Below are positions 1 through 5,981 of a DNA stretch of 8,630 nt, piece after piece. The position numbers were made by a program, and so were the translations under genes. The stretch comes from JAGPUQ01 sp050179115 (GTDB lineage: Bacteria > Pseudomonadota > Gammaproteobacteria > Pseudomonadales > Porticoccaceae). The DNA lies in assembly GCA_050179115.1 (NCBI GenBank), contig JBFXFL010000065.1:1-8630 (forward strand), in the 5' to 3' direction. Within the stretch, counting starts at the first letter, position 1. Every line of letters starts with the position of its first letter. A model generated the notes under the pieces. That model saw only the letters and a program-made list of their open reading frames with translations. It did not search any database and was not told where the DNA came from.

Positions 1-1195
1 GATCGGATAGGTCGCGGTCGCTGCGCGCGGTGCGTCGCGCAGCTGGCTGCCTCGCGACGCCTTTCGACAGGCTGTTAGCGCTCGCGCGTGGGCGGTCAGT
101 CGTTGCGGACGGCGTGGCCGAGGTGTCGGCCAGCTCCGCGAGCAGCTTTTTTGCGGGTGCCGGCAGGCCTAGCGCCCCGGGCGCCGCGGGCAGTACCCAG
201 CGTCGGGTATCGCCATCTGCGACCGCGAAGCGGGGCGCCACGGCGACCTCGACCGGGGTGTAGTCGAGCCGGTAGTGGCTGAATAAATGGCGCCGCGGCA
301 GCCCTGCCTGCCAGTCGAGCGCTCGATAGCCCAGTGCGTCGCAATGGATTTCGATGTCGGTTGCGGGCGCGCATTCCGGGAAGCTCCAGAGGCCGCCCCA
401 GATGCCGGTCGGCGGGCGCTGTTCGAGCAGCACTTCGCCGGTCGGATTGCGCAGGATCAGGAACAGGGTTTCCCGGATGGGCGTCGCGGCTTTCGATTGG
501 CGCCCGGGGTACTGCTCCGGAGCGCCTTCGCCGCGTGCGCGGCAGTCAGTCCGCACCGGGCAGCGGTCGCACGCCGGGCGGGTACGGGTGCAGAGGGTGG
601 CGCCCAGATCCATGATCGCCTGGGTGTAGTCGGCGACCCGCTCCGTCGGGGTCAGTCGTTCGGCGATTTCCCATAGCTGGCGGGCGACATCCGCTTGCCC
701 GGGCCAGCCCGCGATGGCGCCGTGGCGGGCCAGCACGCGCTTGACGTTGCCGTCGAGAATCGCGGCGCGCTGCCCGAACGCGATGGCGACGATGGCGCCG
801 GCGGTGGAGCGGCCGATGCCGGGCAGGGCGGTGAGTTCATCGAGGGCGATGGGAAATTGCCCGCCGTATTGCTCGGTAAGCATACGCGCCGTGCGATGCA
901 GGTTGCGGGCGCGGGCGTAGTAACCGAGTCCGGTCCAGTGATGCAGCACGCTGTCGATGGGCGCGGCGGCGAGCGCGGCGACATCGGGAAAGGCCGCGAC
1001 GAAGCGCTCGAAGTAGGGGATGACGGTGCCGACCTGGGTCTGCTGCAACATGATTTCCGACAGCCATACCCGATAGGGCGAGGGTTCGCGCTGCCAGGGC
1101 AGGTCGTGGCGGCCATGCTGGTCGAACCAGGCGAGCAGGCGCGCGCTGAAATCCGCTGCCGCGACGATCCGCTTCCGCCGGGTTCTTTCTGTCAT
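1..1195 (-). CDS. mutY: Adenine DNA glycosylase MutY, 3' end beyond window
   Basis: MutY removes adenine mispaired with 8-oxoguanine or guanine in base-excision repair. The ATG at 1195 opens a frame that stays open to the left edge, at least 398 codons against about 350 in E. coli. Visible are the catalytic Glu47 in SEIMLQQTQV, the helix-hairpin-helix LPGIGRSTAGA (124-134), the catalytic Asp148 in ILDGNVKRVLAR, and a [4Fe-4S] set Cys202-X6-Cys209-X2-Cys212-X5-Cys218. The C-terminal NUDIX-like 8-oxoG reader follows from about residue 240, with RPPTGIWGGLW and the HLFSH loop at 303-307. The family fold should end near residue 355 (KKLLAEL), yet at least 43 more residues rich in Ala, Arg, Ser and Thr follow without a stop. 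The start lies 10 bp after the asmA stop, so the two are probably cotranscribed. I see no strong ribosome binding site. In relatives yggX often follows mutY, but it is not inside this window. Confidence 0.96.
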   Translation of the reverse strand, partial: MTERTRRKRIVAAADFSARLLAWFDQHGRHDLPWQREPSPYRVWLSEIMLQQTQVGTVIPYFERFVAAFPDVAALAAAPIDSVLHHWTGLGYYARARNLHRTARMLTEQYGGQFPIALDELTALPGIGRSTAGAIVAIAFGQRAAILDGNVKRVLARHGAIAGWPGQADVARQLWEIAERLTPTERVADYTQAIMDLGATLCTRTRPACDRCPVRTDCRARGEGAPEQYPGRQSKAATPIRETLFLILRNPTGEVLLEQRPPTGIWGGLWSFPECAPATDIEIHCDALGYRALDWQAGLPRRHLFSHYRLDYTPVEVAVAPRFAVADGDTRRWVLPAAPGALGLPAPAKKLLAELADTSATPSATTDRPRASANSLSKGVARQPAARRTARSDRDLSD

Positions 1196-1205
1196 GGGCG
1201 AGCGC

Positions 1206-2659
1206 TCAGTTGTGGTCCTTCTGCTTGCCGAGCAGACTCCGCAGCAGACCTTCGACCTTTTTGGCCTTTTTCGAGTCGAGGCCGTGCCTGTCGTCCAGCT
1301 CCTGCCGCACCCGATCCTGCACCAGCTGCGCGACCAGCTCGCCGTCCGGCGCGCATTGGGTGGCCGCATCCTTGCCGAAACTGCCCTGGCAGCGCAGCGG
1401 AATGTCGCGCTCGCGCAGACGTTCGCTCTTGACCACACAGCCTTCCGGGCTGGTGCGCTCGCCGCTCAGGCGGGCGGTGGTGAGGATGTCGTAATTCTGC
1501 GCGCCGCGATCGACGGTGCCTTCGCCGCGCAGACCGAGATTGCCGACGCCGGTGGTCATCCGGTCCAGCAGCAGGCGCGGACCGGCGAGGCGGAATTCCC
1601 CGGCGATATCCCTGAACGCGGTGCCCCTGGGCCAGTCCTTGCGCTTGTCGGTCCTGTCCACCAGCGCCGCGAGGTCACAGAAGACGCGCTCGATGTTGGT
1701 TCGCTCAAGATGCGGCGCGCCGATCCCGAAGGCGCCACTCGCATCCAGTGTCCGATCGAACTCCGCGCTCGTCTTGCCACGGGCGCTGCCCCGCAGTGAC
1801 AGATCGAGGGTGCCGGCAAGGTCGAGCCCGGGCGCCAGGGTCTGGCGTACCTGGGCCAGGGAAATTCCGGTCAGTTGCTGTTGGAAGGTTGCGTTTGGGG
1901 CTTTCCCGGTGACGCCGTGCAATTGCGCGCTGGCGGTGGCGGTGCCGCCCAGGGTGCGGGTGGAAAGATCGTGGATCTGGACATTGTCGCCCGCGAAAGC
2001 AACCCGCAGACGAATCGCTTCGAGGCGCAGCTTGTCGACCGTCAGCTCCTCCCAGTCGAGATCCAGCGTGCCATTCCCGCCCCGGAGGAAGGCGATGGGT
2101 CCGGCCAGGGGCGCGAACAGCGCCGCGTCAGCCACTTCGGTGTCGCCCTTGTTGACAGTGCGGTAGCGATTGAGATCGAGCCGGTCGCCATGCACGACTG
2201 CCCTGAGTTGGCGGGGCGCCGCAAGGCCGGCTTCGATCGCGCCCTGAATTTCGGTGGCATCGATCGCCAGCTTGAGTTCATCCAGCGCCAGATTTTCCGC
2301 GGTTGCGGNNNNNNNNNNNNNNNNNNNNNNNNNNNNNNNNNNNNNNNNNNNNNNNNNNNNNNNNNNNNNNNNNNNNNNNNNNNNNNNNNNNNNNNNNNNN
2401 NNNNNNNNTCCAGCTCCGGAATGCGGCTGTCGGCGGCGCGCACCCGGGTGTGACCGATCTGGACTCCCGGACTCGGGAACAGTTGCCACGCCAGATCGCC
2501 CTGGATTTCCAGGCTGATGCCCTGCTTGCCGGCCAAAGCGACGATGCGCGGTTTGAGTGTGTTGGGATCCAGCATCAACAGCACATAGGCGGCGCCGGCG
2601 GCGGCGAGCAGTATTGCCGCGAGCAGTAGCCCGAGGGCAATACGGAGCGGTTTGTTCAC
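1206..2659 (-). CDS. asmA: AsmA family inner-membrane protein, interrupted by assembly gap
   Basis: AsmA-family proteins are anchored in the inner membrane with a large periplasmic repeating beta-groove domain. They are linked to outer-membrane assembly and lipid traffic. Start is GTG at 2659, with GGGGGA five bases upstream. The first 83 codons give a short positive N-terminus, one membrane helix (about residues 6-29) and the typical early AsmA segment DPNTLKPRIVALAGKQGISL. After the 100-N gap a further 367 codons read to TGA at 1206, including DRLDLNRY and the late AsmA-like region DASGAFGIGAPHLERTNIE, ending in a charged tail with a KKAKK patch. The two halves lie in different frames only because the gap length is arbitrary. 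From the E. coli length (about 617 residues, from memory) some 160-170 residues are missing. mutY follows after 10 bp. A divergent promoter shared with hisB probably drives both. Confidence 0.9.
2309..2408. other. Assembly gap (100 N) inside asmA
   Basis: Exactly 100 undetermined bases, the customary placeholder for a gap of unknown length. It falls inside the periplasmic domain of the AsmA protein. The flanking coding segments are in different frames, which is expected when the gap length is nominal. Comparison with family length suggests roughly 500 bp are really missing. Confidence 0.97.
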
Positions 2660-2684
2660 GGTAGTCCCCCACAGCCCGATGAAA

Positions 2685-2703
2685 CCGGGCCGCGCTGGCC
2701 CGG
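2685..2703. repeat. Perfect 7-bp inverted repeat in asmA-hisB intergenic region
   Basis: CCGGGCC (2685-2691) and GGCCCGG (2697-2703) flank a five-base spacer GCGCT. The palindrome lies in the predicted 5' leader of asmA and overlaps the place where a -35 box for hisB would fall. It could be a hairpin in the asmA leader RNA or an operator. No run of T follows on either strand, so an intrinsic terminator is unlikely. Confidence 0.55.
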
Positions 2704-2716
2704 GTCTACAGCGGCC

Positions 2717-2724
2717 AGTATAAT
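2717..2724. promoter_or_regulatory. Putative shared -10 region of divergent asmA and hisB promoters
   Basis: On the plus strand 2719-2724 reads TATAAT, a perfect sigma-70 -10 box about 58 bases before the hisB ATG. On the minus strand the overlapping 2722-2717 reads TATACT, also a good -10 box, facing asmA with a leader of about 50 bases. No good -35 hexamer is present on either side. At 17-bp spacing the hisB side offers only TGGCCC (2696-2701). The -10 assignment is direct sequence matching, and promoter activity is inferred. Confidence 0.6.
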
Positions 2725-2781
2725 GGCGCGCCTTCCGCCCCCGGCCGCGGCCCTGGGCAACCGCCTCATCTGGAGAGCAGC

Positions 2782-3375
2782 ATGGCCCCGCGCCGCGCCA
2801 CTGTCAGCCGCGACACCCTGGAAACCCGCATCACGGTGAGCGTCGATCTCGACGGCTCCGGGCGCGGCGAATTTGCCACCGGGGTGCCGTTTCTCGAACA
2901 CATGCTGGATCAGATCGCCCGCCACGGGCTGATCGACCTGTCGGTGAAGGCCGAGGGCGATCTTCATATCGACGCCCACCACACCGTCGAAGACATCGGC
3001 ATCACCTTTGGTCAGGCCATCAAACAGGCGCTCGGCGACAAAAAGGGCATCGGCCGCTACGGCCACGCCTATGTGCCCCTCGACGAGGCGCTGTCCCGCG
3101 TGGTGATCGATTTTTCCGGCCGTCCGGGTCTGGTGCGCGACGTGACTTTCACGCGCGCGCGCGTCGGCAATTTCGATGTGGATCTGGTGTTCGAGTTTTT
3201 TCAGGGTTTCGTCAATCACGCGGGTGCAACATTGCACATCGATAATCTGCGCGGTGAGAACGCCCACCATCAGGTGGAGACTATTTTCAAGGCGTTTGGT
3301 CGCGCGCTGCGCGCGGCGGTGGCACCCGATGCGCGCGCGGCGGATATCACGCCGTCCACCAAGGGCAGCCTGTAA
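2782..3375 (+). CDS. hisB: Imidazoleglycerol-phosphate dehydratase HisB (monofunctional)
   Basis: HisB dehydrates imidazole glycerol phosphate to imidazole acetol phosphate in histidine synthesis. The 197-residue protein has the usual monofunctional length and lacks the phosphatase domain fused in enteric HisB. Diagnostic motifs are all present: PFLEHMLDQIARHG (36-49), the metal-binding DAHHTVEDIG (64-73, His66, His67, Glu70), the second half-site NAHHQVETIFKAFGRAL (160-176, His162, His163, Glu166), and the C-terminal PSTKGSL. The two HH..E half-sites reflect the internal duplication of the family and bind the Mn ions. The ATG is preceded by GGAGAG at a suitable distance. It is the first gene of hisB-hisH-hisA, with hisH starting 21 bp after the stop, and it faces away from asmA. 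Confidence 0.98.
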   Translation: MAPRRATVSRDTLETRITVSVDLDGSGRGEFATGVPFLEHMLDQIARHGLIDLSVKAEGDLHIDAHHTVEDIGITFGQAIKQALGDKKGIGRYGHAYVPLDEALSRVVIDFSGRPGLVRDVTFTRARVGNFDVDLVFEFFQGFVNHAGATLHIDNLRGENAHHQVETIFKAFGRALRAAVAPDARAADITPSTKGSL

Positions 3376-3396
3376 TCGGACCCTACGGATCCAGCC

Positions 3397-4050
3397 ATGA
3401 CGGAATTTCGTGACCGCATCGCCGTCATCGACTACGGCATGGGCAACCTGCACTCGGTCGCCAAGGCGCTGGAGCATGTCGCTCCGGGCGCGCGGGTGGT
3501 CATCACCACCGAGCCTCGGGAGCTCGAACGTGCGGACCGCGTCGTGTTCCCCGGGGTCGGCGCCATCGGCGACTGCATGCGCGAATTTCGCGCCGCGGGC
3601 TTTGCCTCCGCGCTGGTCGCCGCCATCGCGCAGAAACCCGTGCTCGCCATCTGCGTCGGCATGCAGGCGTTGATGGCCCACAGCGAGGAGAGCGGCGGCG
3701 TGGACTGTCTCGGCCTGTTGCCGGGCCGGGTGCGGTTTTTCGGCGCGCCACTGATCGATACCGACGGCGAACGCCTCAAGGTCCCGCACATGGGCTGGAA
3801 TGTCGTGCACCAGACCGTCGATCACCCGCTCTGGCACGGTATCGCCCAGGATGCGCGCTTTTATTTCGTGCACAGCTACTGGGTGGAAACCGACGCCAAG
3901 CTGATCGCGGGCACCTGCGACTATGGTGTTACCTTCGCCGCCGCCCTGCATCGGGGCAATCTGTTCGCGGTGCAGTTCCATCCCGAGAAAAGCCACACCG
4001 ACGGCCTGCGCCTGCTGGCCAACTTTGCCACCTGGAAAGGCGGCAACTGA
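3397..4050 (+). CDS. hisH: Imidazole glycerol phosphate synthase glutaminase subunit HisH
   Basis: HisH is the class I glutamine amidotransferase subunit of imidazole glycerol phosphate synthase. It releases ammonia from glutamine and channels it to HisF, which makes imidazole glycerol phosphate and AICAR. The protein has 217 residues, normal for the family. The N-terminal IAVIDYGMGNLHSV (8-21), the PGVGA oxyanion-strand motif (52-56), the nucleophile Cys86 in LAICVGMQAL, and the other triad members His195 and Glu197 in VQFHPEKS are all intact, so the enzyme should be active. The ATG at 3397 has only a weak ribosome binding site (GGAT). hisA starts 8 bp after the stop. Its obligate partner gene hisF does not follow in this window. 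Confidence 0.98.
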   Translation: MTEFRDRIAVIDYGMGNLHSVAKALEHVAPGARVVITTEPRELERADRVVFPGVGAIGDCMREFRAAGFASALVAAIAQKPVLAICVGMQALMAHSEESGGVDCLGLLPGRVRFFGAPLIDTDGERLKVPHMGWNVVHQTVDHPLWHGIAQDARFYFVHSYWVETDAKLIAGTCDYGVTFAAALHRGNLFAVQFHPEKSHTDGLRLLANFATWKGGN

Positions 4051-4058
4051 GGATTTCC

Positions 4059-4787
4059 GTGCTCATCATTCCCGCCATCGATTTGAAGGACGGCCAGTGC
4101 GTGCGCCTGCGCCAGGGCCGCATGGATGACGCCACCGTGTTTTCCGATGATCCGGTCGCCATGGCCGCGCACTGGGTTGCCCAGGGTGCGCGCCGGCTGC
4201 ATCTGGTGGATCTCAACGGCGCCTTTGCCGGGCTGCCGGTCAACGGCGACGCCGTGCGCGCCATCGCCCGCGCCCATCCCGACCTGCCGATCCAGATCGG
4301 CGGCGGCATCCGCAGCGCGGACACCATCGAGGCCTACCTGGGCGCCGGCGTGCGTTACGTCATCATCGGCACCCAGGCGGTCAAGGAGCCGGATTTCGTC
4401 ACGCGGGTGTGCCGGGAGTTTCCCGGCCGCATCATCGTCGGCATCGACGCCAGCGCCGGTCGGGTGGCCACCGACGGCTGGGCCGAGGTGAGTGAAGTGA
4501 AAGCGGTGGATCTGGCGCGCCGGTTTGCCGCCGACGGAGTGAGTGCCATCGTCTACACCGACATCGAACGCGACGGCATGATGCAGGGCGTCAATGTCGC
4601 CGCCACGGTGGCGGTGGCGGAGGCGGGCGGGATTCCCGTGATTGCCTCCGGCGGCGTCACCAACCTGGAGGATATCCGCGCGCTCAAGGCCGTCGCCGCG
4701 CGGGGAATCCTCGGCGCCATCACCGGGCGGGCGATCTACGAAGGCACGCTGGATCTGGCCGCCGCCCAGGCGCTCTGCGACGGGTGA
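4059..4787 (+). CDS. hisA: ProFAR isomerase HisA (phosphoribosylformimino-AICAR-phosphate isomerase)
   Basis: HisA is a TIM-barrel isomerase that opens the aminoaldose ring of ProFAR to give PRFAR, the substrate of HisF-HisH. The 242-residue protein starts with GTG at 4059, supported by AGGA (4050-4053) and an exact match to the family N-terminus, LIIPAIDLKDGQCVRL. The catalytic acid/base residues Asp8 and Asp130 (IVGIDASAG) are present, as are the phosphate-binding strand IQIGGGIRS (78-86) and the second half-barrel motif IASGGVTNLEDI (195-206). The frame begins 8 bp after hisH, so translation is probably coupled. Directly after the TGA there is no hisF but a run of five T and a block of REP-like palindromes, which suggests the operon transcript ends or is processed here. 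Confidence 0.98.
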   Translation: MLIIPAIDLKDGQCVRLRQGRMDDATVFSDDPVAMAAHWVAQGARRLHLVDLNGAFAGLPVNGDAVRAIARAHPDLPIQIGGGIRSADTIEAYLGAGVRYVIIGTQAVKEPDFVTRVCREFPGRIIVGIDASAGRVATDGWAEVSEVKAVDLARRFAADGVSAIVYTDIERDGMMQGVNVAATVAVAEAGGIPVIASGGVTNLEDIRALKAVAARGILGAITGRAIYEGTLDLAAAQALCDG

Positions 4788-4802
4788 TTTTTGCGGTCAC
4801 TC

Positions 4803-4837
4803 GCCGGATGCGCCGCGACGCGGCTTATCCGGCCTAC
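4803..4837 (-). repeat. REP-like palindrome 1, GTAG head
   Basis: GCCGGAT (4803-4809) pairs with ATCCGGC (4827-4833). Inside, GCCGC (4812-4816) pairs with GCGGC (4820-4824) around the loop GAC, with a G-T wobble and a C/T mismatch between the two stems. Read on the minus strand it begins GTAGGCCGGATAAG. This GTAG head plus imperfect hairpin is the layout of enterobacterial REP elements, and the sequence is close to the E. coli REP consensus as I recall it. It sits 15 bp after the hisA stop and may stabilise or end the his mRNA. Confidence 0.8.
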
Positions 4838-4871
4838 GCCTGCGACGGATAATTGGTGTCATCACCGGGAT

Positions 4872-4900
4872 GGCGGGTGCGCTGCGCTTACCCGCCCTGC
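4872..4900 (-). repeat. REP-like palindrome 2, diverged head
   Basis: GGCGGGT (4872-4878) pairs with ACCCGCC (4890-4896). The inner GC/GC stem surrounds the loop TGC, and the same G-T wobble and C/T mismatch as in copy 1 separate the stems. On the minus strand it starts GCAGGGCGGGTAAGCGC, so the head is GCAG instead of GTAG. The stem changes compared with copy 1 are matched on both sides, which points to conserved hairpin structure. Confidence 0.7.
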
Positions 4901-4920
4901 TTCTCGTTACCAAATCACCC

Positions 4921-4950
4921 GTAGGTCGGATAAGCGTAAGCGCATCCGGC
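4921..4950 (+). repeat. REP-like palindrome 3, GTAG head, opposite orientation
   Basis: It begins GTAGGTCGGATAAGCG on the plus strand. CGGAT (4927-4931) pairs with ATCCG (4944-4948), and a short GC/GC inner stem surrounds GTAA. This copy is inverted relative to the other three, as in the alternating arrays (BIMEs) formed by REP elements. Confidence 0.75.
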
Positions 4951-4981
4951 GTTTTCCGGCGAATCTCCTCACGGCTTTACC

Positions 4982-5011
4982 GTGGATGCGCCTGCGGCTT
5001 ATCCACCCTAC
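4982..5011 (-). repeat. REP-like palindrome 4, GTAG head
   Basis: GTGGAT (4982-4987) pairs with ATCCAC (5001-5006). The inner stem GCC/GGC surrounds the loop TGC, with the GC versus TT junction seen in copies 1 and 2. On the minus strand it starts GTAGGGTGGATAAGCC. It lies 38 bp beyond the 3' end of the convergent DUF2905 gene. Confidence 0.75.
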
Positions 5012-5049
5012 GCCCAAGCCGGTATGAACTCCCTGCGCAGCTCTGCCTC

Positions 5050-5250
5050 TCACTTGCGAAAGATCGAAGCCAGCAGTGACAGCACCGCGCTGATCAACAG
5101 CATGGTGCCGAGCGGGATATAGAGCCGAAATCCTGGGCGGTCGATCTGAATGTCTCCCGGCAACCGCCCGAGCGGCAGCCGGCCGAGCCAAGGCCACAGC
5201 AGCCCGACTACCACCAGTACCAAACCCAGATAGATCAGCGTCTTTTGCAT
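5050..5250 (-). CDS. DUF2905 family small membrane protein
   Basis: This 66-residue protein of unknown function matches the DUF2905 pattern: an N-terminal helix LIYLGLVLVVVGLLWPWL (5-22), the signature LGRLPGDIQI (27-36), a short aromatic stretch, then a second helix PLGTMLLISAVLSLLASIF (46-64) and a basic end. It is probably an inner-membrane hairpin protein. The ATG at 5250 gives the expected family N-terminus MQKTLIYLG, but no good ribosome binding site lies directly upstream. The nearest GAGGAA is about 25 bp away. The gene follows the dienelactone hydrolase gene by 54 bp on the same strand, so cotranscription is plausible. A small inverted repeat CAAGC/GCTTG (5285-5298) lies between them. 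No function is known to me. Confidence 0.88.
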   Translation of the reverse strand: MQKTLIYLGLVLVVVGLLWPWLGRLPLGRLPGDIQIDRPGFRLYIPLGTMLLISAVLSLLASIFRK

Positions 5251-5304
5251 GGCGCGGGATTGTGGGGCTGTGCCGATCTTTCCTCAAGCCGCAGCTTGCT
5301 CCTC

Positions 5305-5880
5305 TCAGCCCACAAACAGCTCTTCGAGAAAATCCTCCAGTGCCCGCCACGAGCGTCGGTCGGCGGCGGCGCTGTAGCGGATGCCGCGCTCGGGGTCGTT
5401 GGCCTCGGGCCGGGTAAAGGCGTGCAGGGTGTGGCCGTAGGCGTGGATCTGCCAGTCGGCGCCGGCGGCGGTCAGCTCTGCGCCCAGCTTCACCAAGGCC
5501 TCGGGCTTGGCCATGGGATCATCGTAGCCGTGCAGGCACAGTACTTTCGCGGTGATGGGATTGCCCGCGGTGTTGCCGGGCGGGTCGAACAGGCCATGGA
5601 AGCTCGCCACACCCCGCACCTGGGTATTGCTGCGGGCATTACTTCGGGCAAGGTCCAGCACGCAGAGACCGCCGAAGCAGTAACCCATGGCAGCGATCCG
5701 CCGCGGATCGACTTCCGGCAGGGCCTGCAACGCCGTGATGGCGGCGCCGATGCGGCGCTGGAGCGCCGCGCGGTCGTTCATCAGGGGCTGCATCAGCGCC
5801 CCGTTGCCGGCCGGGCTGCCGCCCTGGCGCCCCTCGCCGTACATGTCCAGCGCGAAACCCATATAGCCCAGTGCCGCCAG
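5305..5880 (-). CDS. Dienelactone hydrolase family protein, 5' end lost in gap
   Basis: This is an alpha/beta-hydrolase of the dienelactone hydrolase family. These enzymes use a Cys-Asp-His triad to open lactones or cleave esters, and the true substrate here is unknown. 191 codons are visible before TGA at 5305. Counting from the gap edge, motifs are YGEGRQGG (14-21), the nucleophile elbow GYCFGG with Cys68, the acid loop LHGYDDPM (Asp120/121), and His153 in HTLHAFTRP. Triad order and spacing fit the family. About 50 N-terminal residues should lie in the gap, judging from the usual length near 240. A DUF2905 gene follows on the same strand, and the phosphotransferase gene diverges on the other side of the gap. 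Whether the hydrolase belongs to the same pathway cannot be told. Confidence 0.9.
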   Translation of the reverse strand: MAALGYMGFALDMYGEGRQGGSPAGNGALMQPLMNDRAALQRRIGAAITALQALPEVDPRRIAAMGYCFGGLCVLDLARSNARSNTQVRGVASFHGLFDPPGNTAGNPITAKVLCLHGYDDPMAKPEALVKLGAELTAAGADWQIHAYGHTLHAFTRPEANDPERGIRYSAAADRRSWRALEDFLEELFVG

Positions 5881-5980
5881 NNNNNNNNNNNNNNNNNNNN
5901 NNNNNNNNNNNNNNNNNNNNNNNNNNNNNNNNNNNNNNNNNNNNNNNNNNNNNNNNNNNNNNNNNNNNNNNNNNNNNNNN
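5881..5980. other. Assembly gap (100 N) between divergent genes
   Basis: Exactly 100 undetermined bases, the customary placeholder for unknown length. It hides the 5' ends of the dienelactone hydrolase gene (minus) and the phosphotransferase gene (plus), together with their divergent promoter region. From family lengths, about 50 and 70 codons plus the spacer are missing, so the real gap is probably longer than 100 bp. Adjacency of the two sides rests on scaffolding alone. Confidence 0.97.
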
Positions 5981-5981
5981 G

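Larger units (their letters stand above)
4788..5049. other. Non-coding hisA-DUF2905 convergent spacer holding the REP-like cluster
   Basis: The 262-bp spacer lies between two convergent genes and carries no credible ORF. Four REP-like palindromes occupy about half of it, in orientation minus, minus, plus, minus by their GTAG/GCAG heads. A 9-bp inverted pair GGGTGATTT (4782-4790, covering the hisA stop) and AAATCACCC (4912-4920) brackets copies 1 and 2 and abuts the head of copy 3. hisF would be expected at this site. Confidence 0.8.

Noticed and set aside
287..1432. Long plus-strand open frames opposite mutY and asmA
   Set aside because: They overlap well-supported genes on the other strand and lack any family features.
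1206..2659. asmA as a frameshifted pseudogene
   Set aside because: The frame change coincides with a nominal 100-N gap, so there is no evidence of a real lesion.
1206..2672. A 488-codon reading of the AsmA gene from 2672 straight through the N run
   Set aside because: Its N-terminus MGDYREQTAPY is out of frame with the true AsmA start. The frame from GTG 2659 gives a membrane helix and AsmA motifs.
2725..2781. Histidine attenuator leader peptide before hisB
   Set aside because: The leader is only about 50 bases and contains no run of His codons and no terminator/antiterminator pair.
2656..3996. 446-codon open frame on the minus strand opposite hisB and hisH
   Set aside because: It is an antisense shadow of GC-rich coding DNA. 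hisB and hisH on the plus strand carry complete family motifs, and the minus frame has no recognisable domain.
4788..5049. CRISPR array
   Set aside because: The repeats are diverged palindromes in mixed orientation with unequal spacing, and no identical direct repeats or regular spacers are present.
4907..5350. 147-codon minus-strand frame overlapping the REP cluster and the DUF2905 gene
   Set aside because: It runs through repeats and a better-supported gene in another frame and shows no domain.
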